This document shows, in pieces, positions 15,283 through 21,549 of a stretch of DNA of 38,204 nucleotides (its first letter is position 1; every line of letters starts with the position of its first letter). The DNA is from a virus. The DNA is taken from IMG/VR virus record IMGVR_UViG_3300020118_000445, positions 1 through 38,204 of that record. One strand, 5' to 3'. The position numbers were made by a program, and so were the translations under genes. A model generated the notes under the pieces. It ran no database searches. It had not been told where the DNA came from and was given only the letters and a program-made list of their open reading frames with translations.

Positions 15283-15302
15283 GATCTTAGATAGAAATTC
15301 AA
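15275..15302 (-). promoter_or_regulatory. Sigma-70-type promoter (leftward), overlapping the rightward one
   Basis: On the minus strand TTGAAT (15302-15297) and TATAGT (15280-15275) are separated by 16 bases. Its -10 shares four positions with the rightward promoter's -10, so RNA polymerase cannot occupy both at once. It should drive the leftward early block. Confidence 0.55.
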
Positions 15303-15311
15303 GAGGGATTT

Positions 15312-15491
15312 ATGAGAATCATGGGATTGCTAATGATACTGGGTTTAATGAGTCAGGGATGTGGGAAGGCCACGGCAGGGAATGGGTATGACCTGAGTTG
15401 TCAGCAAGCCGATGAGACGCATACCCGTTGTATCAACTTAGAAGTCATTTGCTATGAATCTCCTCATGGCATTTCTTGTGTGAAGAGGTAA
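15312..15491 (+). CDS. Small putative lipoprotein
   Basis: This is a 59-residue ORF behind AGAGGG and a strong promoter. Residues 1-16 form a Met/Leu-rich signal ending LMSQGC, with Cys17 as lipidation candidate. The mature 42 residues carry four further cysteines (near 30, 40, 45 and 56) that could form disulphides in the periplasm. Small lipoproteins expressed early by phages such as T5 block receptor use by later phages. A similar exclusion role is possible here but is inference only. Confidence 0.6.
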   Translation: MRIMGLLMILGLMSQGCGKATAGNGYDLSCQQADETHTRCINLEVICYESPHGISCVKR

Positions 15492-15493
15492 TT

Positions 15494-15724
15494 ATGAAAA
15501 CTCAAGGCACGCCTAAAACCCTAATTGAAGCCATCGATCATGCATTTAACGAACTGGATGAGATGCGATTTGACGGCCCCTATAGCAGATGCCGAGATGA
15601 TTTAATGAAACAGTACATCAAAGATTTTCAAGCTCAAATCTTTGGAGCCTTCATGCTGAAAGCCACGGACTCAGAAGCTCAATTGCTTCGGGAACTTTGG
15701 GAACGGCTTTATTCTGCAGAATAA
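15494..15724 (+). CDS. Hypothetical protein co-transcribed with the small lipoprotein
   Basis: The protein has 76 residues from the ATG at 15494, which follows AGAGGT and begins two bases after the lipoprotein stop. An upstream in-frame start at 15476 would lie inside that gene. It is acidic and helical, with a Trp and Tyr near the end (LLRELWERLYSAE). No motif is recognised. It is followed by a hairpin and the non-coding array. Confidence 0.55.
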   Translation: MKTQGTPKTLIEAIDHAFNELDEMRFDGPYSRCRDDLMKQYIKDFQAQIFGAFMLKATDSEAQLLRELWERLYSAE

Positions 15725-15728
15725 AAAG

Positions 15729-15793
15729 ATCCCACTCGCATCCATACTTCCTACTATCCTCAAAAAGGAATTCGTTCTGAACAGGAGTGGGAT
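15729..15793 (+). terminator. Long hairpin after the rightward pair of genes
   Basis: ATCCCACTC at 15729-15737 pairs perfectly with GAGTGGGAT at 15785-15793. The 47-base loop contains a small TTCC/GGAA pair. It is followed by TTCTTAT, a weak uridine tract, so it may act as a terminator or a 3' end stabiliser. It separates the coding pair from the five-base array. Confidence 0.45.
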
Positions 15794-15813
15794 TTCTTAT
15801 GATAAGCTGCCAA

Positions 15814-16011
15814 ACAATACCGCGCAACACTGGACGACACTACACTAGACAGCACCATACGATACACAACTGTACCTTACTCACTTTACTTAACTCAACT
15901 TAACTCAACTTTACACCACAGTACTTGACAGAACGCGACCTTTCGCCTTACTACACTACATCACGCACAAATGGACTTTACAATACTGTATTATGCTTGA
16001 CGGTACGTCAC
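15814..16011. repeat. Five-base phased AC array (ACNNN; GTNNN on the other strand)
   Basis: The dinucleotide AC recurs every five bases while the three bases between vary. In phase one AC occurs at 15814, 15819 and at every fifth base from 15829 to 15879, with only 15824 missing. After a one-base contraction it occurs at every fifth base from 15883 to 15938, then at 15953, 15958 and 15963. A third phase holds 15975, 15980, 15985, 16000, 16005 and 16010. About 34 of 40 slots are exact. The plus strand is poor in G. No gene is visible. It fills the gap between convergent genes, and its right end touches the last codons of the gene at 16008-16595. No function is known to me. Confidence 0.85.
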
Positions 16012-16595
16012 TCATTCATTTCAGTGAATTCCACCACCGAAAATTGTCCAAAATATCCTGATTTCTGAACTCGAAAAGAACCAATGCCGGATCTTTTTCC
16101 TGCATCATTCAAAATATTGAGAGTCGTTTGTGGAGAGATTAAATCATCATCAATCGTGATTTCAAATTGAGCATTCCATCGATCAAATCTCGGACGACAA
16201 ACAGCTACAGCACCTTTCAGGTGATTCGTGGCTTTACGAATATCCACTTCGAATTTCTTCAAAGGGACTCCATCATCATCGATCAAGAGAGCAAACTCTT
16301 GAGAAGGTCTAAAGACTCCACCGGCAATGGCTTTGTAGCTTTTTCTTGAAGAATTGGTTTGTTTGTAATCTCCAGCCACATGAGCAAAAGCTCCAGAGAT
16401 ATATCCCATGGGAATATAAAAATCACCTTTCTCCGTCTTGTAGGCATAAGACTCAGCAATCTCTCTAGGAGTTAGTTCAATCTTATCTTTCTTTTTTTTC
16501 CCTTTTGTCCCTAAGAGATTAAAAAGTTCCTCTTCTCTCATTCTGTGATGCATCAAAGGAGTGTTTCCTTTGATCTTGACTTGAATTCGTTTCAT
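16008..16595 (-). CDS. Phage protein of unknown function next to the pentamer array
   Basis: The protein has 195 residues. It starts IQVKIKGNTPLMHHRM. A Lys-rich insert lies near 30-40, then ELTPREIAESYAY (40-52). The end has a glycine-containing loop, GKRSGIGSFRVQKSGYFGQF, near 164-183, then a beta strand. A KGNTPLLMH-type start and the G-x-G-x-F-R ending recur in uncharacterised phage proteins (recollection). The beta-rich layout with a late glycine loop loosely recalls RAMP/Cas7-like folds, but I cannot show homology. It is in one operon with the nuclease upstream (26-base gap, AAAGGATGG site). Its stop lies at the edge of the array, so the mRNA 3' end would carry GUNNN repeats. Confidence 0.65.
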   Translation of the reverse strand: MKRIQVKIKGNTPLMHHRMREEELFNLLGTKGKKKKDKIELTPREIAESYAYKTEKGDFYIPMGYISGAFAHVAGDYKQTNSSRKSYKAIAGGVFRPSQEFALLIDDDGVPLKKFEVDIRKATNHLKGAVAVCRPRFDRWNAQFEITIDDDLISPQTTLNILNDAGKRSGIGSFRVQKSGYFGQFSVVEFTEMNE

Positions 16596-16621
16596 CTTCC
16601 ATCCTTTCAGGCAATAAAATA

Positions 16622-16984
16622 CTATCCCCTGATTCTTTCAATACACTCAGCAATTGCGAGAAGCATTTCATCATTGAAAGCTTCTACTCTAAAAACTGTA
16701 TAATGATTTATTTCATAAACTTTATCCTTTCTTAAATCTCTTTTTTTTTGGCTACGTTTCTCATGAATGCTTCCATCTATTTCAATGACATATTTGAATT
16801 TGTGATTGATCACATCCGGGATGTAATGCATCCAGGGTTTGTTGTATTCACCTCTCTCATGCTCAAGTCCACTTTTCTTCCAAAAGTCCTGAAACCATTT
16901 TTCAGATTGAGGTAAGTTAGAATTTAATCGTTGAGCTACAAGTTGAAGATCTCTCTTTTTTTTTGTCCGTTTCAATTTCATCAT
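16622..16984 (-). CDS. DUF559/Vsr-like PD-(D/E)XK endonuclease
   Basis: The protein has 120 residues. It shows the DUF559-type nuclease core: a SEKWF helix with E28, YIPDV with D57, VIEIDGSIH with E68 and D70, a basic RSQKKRDLRKDK helix and a YTVFRV strand. D57, E68 and D70 are the likely metal ligands. Such small single-domain enzymes are related to very-short-patch repair and homing-type nucleases. The N-terminal 20 residues are very basic and may grip DNA. Two ATGs lie in tandem at the start. It heads the operon with the unknown 195-residue protein and is divergent from the structured RNA. Confidence 0.75.
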   Translation of the reverse strand: MMKLKRTKKKRDLQLVAQRLNSNLPQSEKWFQDFWKKSGLEHERGEYNKPWMHYIPDVINHKFKYVIEIDGSIHEKRSQKKRDLRKDKVYEINHYTVFRVEAFNDEMLLAIAECIERIRG

Positions 16985-16990
16985 TACTAT
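16963..16990 (+). promoter_or_regulatory. Candidate promoter for the structured RNA
   Basis: TTGTCC at 16963-16968 and TACTAT at 16985-16990 are 16 bases apart, each four of six to consensus. The predicted start near 16997 is just upstream of the first long stem. It overlaps the 5' end of the leftward nuclease gene. Confidence 0.3.
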
Positions 16991-16996
16991 CTACTT

Positions 16997-17465
16997 CCAT
17001 TCATTCTGACCCAAGATCCGAACGGAGGTGAGACACAACAAGGCCAACGAGAAAGAATCCCTAGAGATTCAATCCCTGCCTTGTTGTGTGTCGAAAGCTT
17101 TCTGACCCTGAGTCGTCAGGAGGCTCAACACAGGACGTGTGATGTGACAGCACACGTCCCAGAGGGTTTCACTTCGTCCACGCTGCACGTGTCCGCGGTT
17201 ACCGCGCTGTCCCCTCTAAGGATTTACTCCTCACAAGTCCCAGCTCGTAGGGCTATAGAACTCTGCCGATGGCCCTAAACTGTCTCGATCATCGCCCGTT
17301 GTTTGAGATGTCCAACGATGACCGTACTACCCACTTCTCATTGAGTGCGCTTTATTTTGATGATTGATTTAGTTACCCGAAGGGTGCTAGATTCGACTCA
17401 TCAAGATTACACGCAAGTATCTTATTAACCCTCTTGACTTCAAAACTCAAGGGGGTTTTTGTTTT
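16997..17465 (+). ncRNA. Large structured non-coding RNA ending in an intrinsic terminator
   Basis: About 470 bases without a credible gene but dense in helices. They are: 17033-17044 with 17078-17089 (12 perfect pairs, enclosing 17055-17059 with 17066-17070); 17107-17111 with 17116-17120 (GTCG loop); 17133-17141 with 17151-17159 (9 pairs); 17161-17166 with 17212-17217, enclosing 17194-17198 with 17202-17206; 17248-17253 with 17272-17277; 17289-17294 with 17316-17321; and 17375-17378 with 17382-17385. The terminator at 17428-17465 fixes the plus strand. Base composition is richer in G and C than nearby genes. It matches no RNA class I could recognise (not tmRNA, RNase P or tRNA by landmark motifs). 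It could be a free RNA or a long leader of rusA. Confidence 0.65.
17428..17465 (+). terminator. Intrinsic terminator before rusA
   Basis: ACCCTCTTGA (17428-17437) pairs with TCAAGGGGGT (17447-17456), ten pairs including one G-U, with a nine-base loop. It is followed by TTTTGTTTT. It ends three bases before the rusA ATG, so either rusA is read from terminator read-through or the hairpin is a control switch. Confidence 0.85.
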
Positions 17466-17468
17466 GAT

Positions 17469-17831
17469 ATGCAAGTGATTGAATTTGAAATGCCTGGCCT
17501 CCCTCCCCTCCAAAACATCGCTCTCTTAGTCCATCGCATGAAACGATACCGACTTAGTCAAGAATGGCATGAGCTTGTTTGGGCTTACGCTAGCCCTCAG
17601 AGGCCTTCGAAACCCTTTCGGAGGTATCAGCTCAGCCTCACTCGCTTCTCGTCTTCTGAGCCCGATTACGACGGTCTGGTAGCCAGTTTTAAATGGGTCG
17701 TCGATGGACTCAAACATGCCCAGATCATTCAAGACGACAAACTGTCTCAGTCCGGCCCCTGGAACTGTTCCTGGATCAAATGCAAAAAAAAAGAAGGAAA
17801 GATCCGAGTCCGAGTTGAATCTCGGGATTAA
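17469..17831 (+). CDS. rusA: RusA-like Holliday junction resolvase
   Basis: The protein has 120 residues. It shows the RusA pattern: FEMPGLPPLQN start (6-16), EPDYDGLVASFKWVVDGL with D66, D68 and K75, and a later QDD with D89 and D90. These correspond to the acidic metal ligands and the lysine of E. coli RusA. The enzyme cuts four-way DNA junctions as a dimer and would resolve recombination and replication intermediates before packaging, working with the RecT-like protein. No Shine-Dalgarno sequence lies at normal distance, since the terminator occupies that space. Its TAA overlaps the stop of the convergent spike gene. Confidence 0.85.
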   Translation: MQVIEFEMPGLPPLQNIALLVHRMKRYRLSQEWHELVWAYASPQRPSKPFRRYQLSLTRFSSSEPDYDGLVASFKWVVDGLKHAQIIQDDKLSQSGPWNCSWIKCKKKEGKIRVRVESRD

Positions 17832-19711
17832 GGAATCGTAGGGAAACTCCATAGGTTGACTAAATTCTGTGAAAGCTGATTGGGTACCTGGATCGCAGTG
17901 GTCTTGATGCTCACGGGCTTTAATCCAGGAACATTGTACCGAATCTCAAAAGTATAGGGATGAATCCCCAAAGACTGAGTCTCCACCACCCCATCACTCG
18001 CACTCACATCGGGCTTCTGTAGAAATAAAACCGTCGTCTCGACATAGCCATTAGCGTCATAAGCAAAGATTCTTTGGAAAGGAGCAATCATGAAGGCTCC
18101 GTATTTGAACTCTTGAGTCGATGAAACCACGAGTACCGCCTTCTCCACGCTCCCAATGGCACCGATCATGTCTTTTAAGAAATTGAAGACGATGCATTGA
18201 TTCGGCAGAGTCGGAAAAGGCTGCTCGAAATTGTAGGTCAAAACGACTTGGGTAAGAGTGGGCGTGGTGGAGCCATCGGCTGAATGAAGAAAGGCTTTGA
18301 TGTTGACGTTGACGCCTTGAGAGATACTGAGGGTGCCAACATGAGCAGCCACGGTTGCGGCATCATTGGCTTGGGCATAGCTACCATCCGATGCAACCCA
18401 TGCCGTGCCGTTCCAGTAGGTGTCCTGTCCTTGAATAACCAAGGCATATCGGATCGCATCTGAGCCCGATGCAGAGCTCGTTTCTGAAAAGGCAAGGATC
18501 GCACTGGCTGAGATTCCACTGGTATTAACCAAGGTCGGATTTCCGGTATCATAGATTTGTCCCGTATAGGTTAAAGTCAAATCATCCACACTCATTTGAA
18601 GATTCGAATCATCCCAAATCACCCGGATGACTACAGTATTGGAAGCCGTGAGATTCCCAATCTGAGCATTCACCACACTGGCTGAATTCGATTGAGCATA
18701 ACTCTCATCTGAGGCCAACCACGAAGAACCATTCCAATATTTTCCATTCACGGTGTAATGAGGCGTATTTCCATCCGTCGTACTGAAAGCATCCAAGCTC
18801 TGAATCGCCCCGGTTCCAGGATAAGTGAAAGTCGGCAAAACGACAGTGTCAGTCAGATAAATGAATTCGGGGACAGAATACCCAGGCGTGTAATTGGAGG
18901 TGTGTTGAACGGTCGTAAAGACCTCGATATCATCAAACGATCCATTGAAATAACCCGGAGTGCTCGGAGCCGTTTCATCCGCTCCAATATTGAAAATATT
19001 GATCGATGAGCTCCGGGCAGCCGTCACTAGCGTGATCGCCGAGCCAAATTGAATTCCATCGATGAATACGCGAGTCGCTCCATTCGTAAAATCGAGATTC
19101 GTTTCGATCTCATAAGTTTGTCCCGACACCGGAGACCAAGCCCCTAGGTCCGTGTCCGTCAATGTCGCTCCCGCTGCATTGGCCACAAAAAGGTGCAGAT
19201 GCCCAGTCCCCGTTCGATAAAGCGTCATGTAATTGTGCGTGCTATTCACGGCTTCCGACATCGCCCAAAGAATCGTCGTCCCACTCAAAGTCAAAGGCGT
19301 CACCTTCATTTTGATCGCGCCCACGCTGACAATCTGAGCATTCCCTACCGCTGAGTACTGCACGCCCCCCGTGCCATTGCAAACGAGCTTCCCGCCTGAA
19401 ACATGCCCCGTTCCCAATGCCGTTCCCGTCAACGTCCCATTGCCCCAGTTCCCATCGAGTGAGCTCGTATAGGTCGCTCCAAACGAAGCATTCGCTGGCC
19501 TTTGGTCCACTTGCCTCATCACTCCAGACACAAACTCAGTTCTTGAAGCATCAAACGTAAATCCAGCCGAAGAAGCAAAACTTTGATTGAAAAGCTGAGA
19601 AGGATTGTTTTTTAATTTCAACTCGGCCAGAGGTCCCGTGAATTGTATTTTCGTCGAATCAAAAATGAAATTGCCGGGCGTGTCATAATTGATGGTTTGA
19701 ACCAAAGACAT
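17828..19711 (-). CDS. LamG-domain tail spike or adhesin-like protein
   Basis: The protein has 627 residues from the ATG at 19711, which has AAGGAG upstream. An ATG-like start 27 codons earlier lacks such a site. Residues about 85-275 form a concanavalin/LamG-type lectin domain (GGKLVCNGTGGVQYS near 107-120, RVFIDGIQFGSA near 214-225, IDGI-turn and YFNGSFDDIEV near 254-264). Two tandem modules follow at about 305-385 and 405-495, sharing YWNG[ST]xWxASDxSYAQ. A beta-rich tail of 130 residues ends the protein. It probably binds host glycans. It is odd that a virion-type gene lies alone on the strand opposite the other structural genes, next to the sugar module. Confidence 0.65.
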   Translation of the reverse strand: MSLVQTINYDTPGNFIFDSTKIQFTGPLAELKLKNNPSQLFNQSFASSAGFTFDASRTEFVSGVMRQVDQRPANASFGATYTSSLDGNWGNGTLTGTALGTGHVSGGKLVCNGTGGVQYSAVGNAQIVSVGAIKMKVTPLTLSGTTILWAMSEAVNSTHNYMTLYRTGTGHLHLFVANAAGATLTDTDLGAWSPVSGQTYEIETNLDFTNGATRVFIDGIQFGSAITLVTAARSSSINIFNIGADETAPSTPGYFNGSFDDIEVFTTVQHTSNYTPGYSVPEFIYLTDTVVLPTFTYPGTGAIQSLDAFSTTDGNTPHYTVNGKYWNGSSWLASDESYAQSNSASVVNAQIGNLTASNTVVIRVIWDDSNLQMSVDDLTLTYTGQIYDTGNPTLVNTSGISASAILAFSETSSASGSDAIRYALVIQGQDTYWNGTAWVASDGSYAQANDAATVAAHVGTLSISQGVNVNIKAFLHSADGSTTPTLTQVVLTYNFEQPFPTLPNQCIVFNFLKDMIGAIGSVEKAVLVVSSTQEFKYGAFMIAPFQRIFAYDANGYVETTVLFLQKPDVSASDGVVETQSLGIHPYTFEIRYNVPGLKPVSIKTTAIQVPNQLSQNLVNLWSFPTIP

Positions 19712-19785
19712 GAACTCTCCTTTTGACTTTTTTCTTGTAATCCTGACTTTACTTGTTATCGCTGTAAAAGAGGAAATCTTCAAAT

Positions 19786-20781
19786 ATGTCAAAAAAAGTT
19801 CTCATTACAGGCTCAGCAGGATTTGTCGGTCATCATTTTGTGGATTACTTCTTAGAAAAAACAGATTGGGACATCGTTGGACTCGATTCCTTCAAACACC
19901 GGGGCGATTCCATGCGAGTTCAAACTCACGAACGCTATCAGATCTATACCTGCGATTTGACGACTCCCATCTCCTATCGGCTCGCCTCTCAAATCGGAGA
20001 AATCGATTATTTGCTTTCTGTAGCCAGTGAATCCCATGTCGATCGATCCATCACCGATCCCGTGCCTTTTGTGAAAAACAATGTCGATTTGATTTTGAAC
20101 GTCTTGGAATACGCTCGCGTCGTGAAGCCCAAAGTCTTTTTACAAATCTCAACCGATGAAGTCTATGGCGCAGCTCCGGAAGGCATCGATCATCAGGAAT
20201 GGTCCAGTATTCTTCCCTCCAATCCCTACTCGGCTTCTAAAGCCGCTCAAGAAGCCATTGCGATTTCTTATTGGCGTACCTTTGGAGTTCCTCTCATTCT
20301 CACCAACACCATGAACATGCTGGGTAAAAGGCAAGATCCAGAAAAGTATCTCCCCATGCTCATTCATCGCATCGCTCATGACCTGAAAGTCATCGTGCAT
20401 GGAACCCCAGAATACATCGGAAAACGCCATTATTTGGATTGCACGAATCTAGCCGACGCCGTTCATTTCTTGATCACAAAAACCACTCCCACTCTCTACC
20501 ACGATGATCCAAAAAAGATCATTCTACCGGATCGATACAACATTGTGGGAGATGTTGAATTGGATAATCTGCAATTGGCTGAAGCCGTCGCAGCCATTCT
20601 TCAAAAAAATCTCAATGTGGAATTTTTGGATTTTCATCAAGCTAGGCCTGGACATGACCGCAGATATTCGTTAGATGGGTCTAAAATAAAAAACTTAGGC
20701 TGGAGCGCTCCGATTTCACTGGAGCAAACCTTGAATGAAATCATTGAGTACACGTTGAAAAATCCCATTTGGTTGAAATAA
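19786..20781 (+). CDS. NAD-dependent sugar dehydratase (RmlB-like SDR)
   Basis: The protein has 331 residues. It has a Rossmann GSAGFVG at 9-15, a SESHVDRSI stretch at 81-89 typical of nucleotide-sugar 4,6-dehydratases, TDEVYG at 123-128 and catalytic YSASK at 148-152. RPGHDRRYSLD follows in the C-terminal part. It most likely converts dTDP-glucose (or a related NDP-sugar) to the 4-keto-6-deoxy sugar. It is about 20 residues shorter than RmlB of E. coli but has all landmark motifs. It starts the rightward sugar module, divergent from the spike gene with a 74-base gap, and is followed three bases later by the oxygenase gene. Confidence 0.85.
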   Translation: MSKKVLITGSAGFVGHHFVDYFLEKTDWDIVGLDSFKHRGDSMRVQTHERYQIYTCDLTTPISYRLASQIGEIDYLLSVASESHVDRSITDPVPFVKNNVDLILNVLEYARVVKPKVFLQISTDEVYGAAPEGIDHQEWSSILPSNPYSASKAAQEAIAISYWRTFGVPLILTNTMNMLGKRQDPEKYLPMLIHRIAHDLKVIVHGTPEYIGKRHYLDCTNLADAVHFLITKTTPTLYHDDPKKIILPDRYNIVGDVELDNLQLAEAVAAILQKNLNVEFLDFHQARPGHDRRYSLDGSKIKNLGWSAPISLEQTLNEIIEYTLKNPIWLK

Positions 20782-20784
20782 TCC

Positions 20785-21549
20785 ATGATCAATACAGAAA
20801 AAAAACTAGAGATCTTTCAGAACCTGAATGAGTACAAAAAAAAATATCAAGAAGCAAAACCTTTTTCTCATCTGGTGATTGATGAATATTTTGATCATCA
20901 ATACTTGTTGAATATCGAGCGAGAATTCCCTAAGCCAGGAACTACCTGGTGGAAGTATCACAATCCTTTTGAAAAGAAGTTTGCCTTTGATCAATTCGAA
21001 TGGATGCCTGCTTTGATTCAAGACTTCATCATGCAGCTTCAAAGCTTTCCCTTCATTCATTTCTTAGAGCAAGTCACTGGTATCGATGGACTTCTGCCGG
21101 ATCCCAAGCTCAACGGAGGAGGCTTGCATCAAATCGTGCGAGGCGGGAAACTCGATATCCATGCCGATTACAACTATCATCCCCTAACAAAACTTGATCG
21201 AAGATTGAATGTCCTCATTTATTTAAATCAAGACTGGCTGCCTTCCTGGGCAGGCGCTTTGGAGTTTTGGGATCAAAAAATGACTCAGTGTCAAAAAGAA
21301 ATTCTGCCTCTTTTCAATCGCCTGGTGATTTTTTCAACGACCGACATTTCTTTTCATGGGCATCCCGAGCCTCTTTTATGCCCAGAGGATCGAACCAGAA
21401 AATCCATTGCGCTTTATTATTACACCAATGGCCGCCCCGAGCATGAAAGATCAGCGCCTCACTCCACTCTTTATCAAAAGCGCCCTCAAGATGAAGAGAG
21501 TCCTGAAATGGCGGATCTCAGACAGAAGCGCGCGAAAGGGCGGATATGA
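20785..21549 (+). CDS. 2-oxoglutarate/Fe(II)-dependent oxygenase
   Basis: The protein has 254 residues. The iron-binding facial triad is visible: IHAD with H126 and D128, and a second histidine in SFHGHPEP (H191 or H193). R205 in the RKSIALYYYT strand is the likely 2-oxoglutarate ligand. The arrangement fits the prolyl-4-hydroxylase-like superfamily seen in polysaccharide clusters, where such enzymes hydroxylate sugars or peptides. The C-terminal 35 residues are highly charged. The stop overlaps the methyltransferase start by four bases. The substrate is unknown but its neighbours point to a sugar or glycan. Confidence 0.8.
   Translation: MINTEKKLEIFQNLNEYKKKYQEAKPFSHLVIDEYFDHQYLLNIEREFPKPGTTWWKYHNPFEKKFAFDQFEWMPALIQDFIMQLQSFPFIHFLEQVTGIDGLLPDPKLNGGGLHQIVRGGKLDIHADYNYHPLTKLDRRLNVLIYLNQDWLPSWAGALEFWDQKMTQCQKEILPLFNRLVIFSTTDISFHGHPEPLLCPEDRTRKSIALYYYTNGRPEHERSAPHSTLYQKRPQDEESPEMADLRQKRAKGRI

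Noticed and set aside
15814-16011. CRISPR array
   Set aside because: There are no identical direct repeats with spacers of 25-45 bases. The pattern is a two-base anchor every five bases.
16931-17278. A 115-codon open frame across the structured RNA
   Set aside because: It lacks a ribosome site, starts inside the divergent nuclease gene and reads through strong hairpins. The composition does not look coding and no motif is present.
17370-17410. tRNA T-arm-like bases (TTCGACT) near 17392
   Set aside because: The flanking G-C closing pair and acceptor and anticodon arms are absent; no cloverleaf can be drawn.
19712-19785. Divergent promoters between spike and sugar genes
   Set aside because: Partial hexamers exist on both strands (for example TTGACT or TTGAAG-like), but the spacing or the -10 match is weak. 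No clear call can be made.
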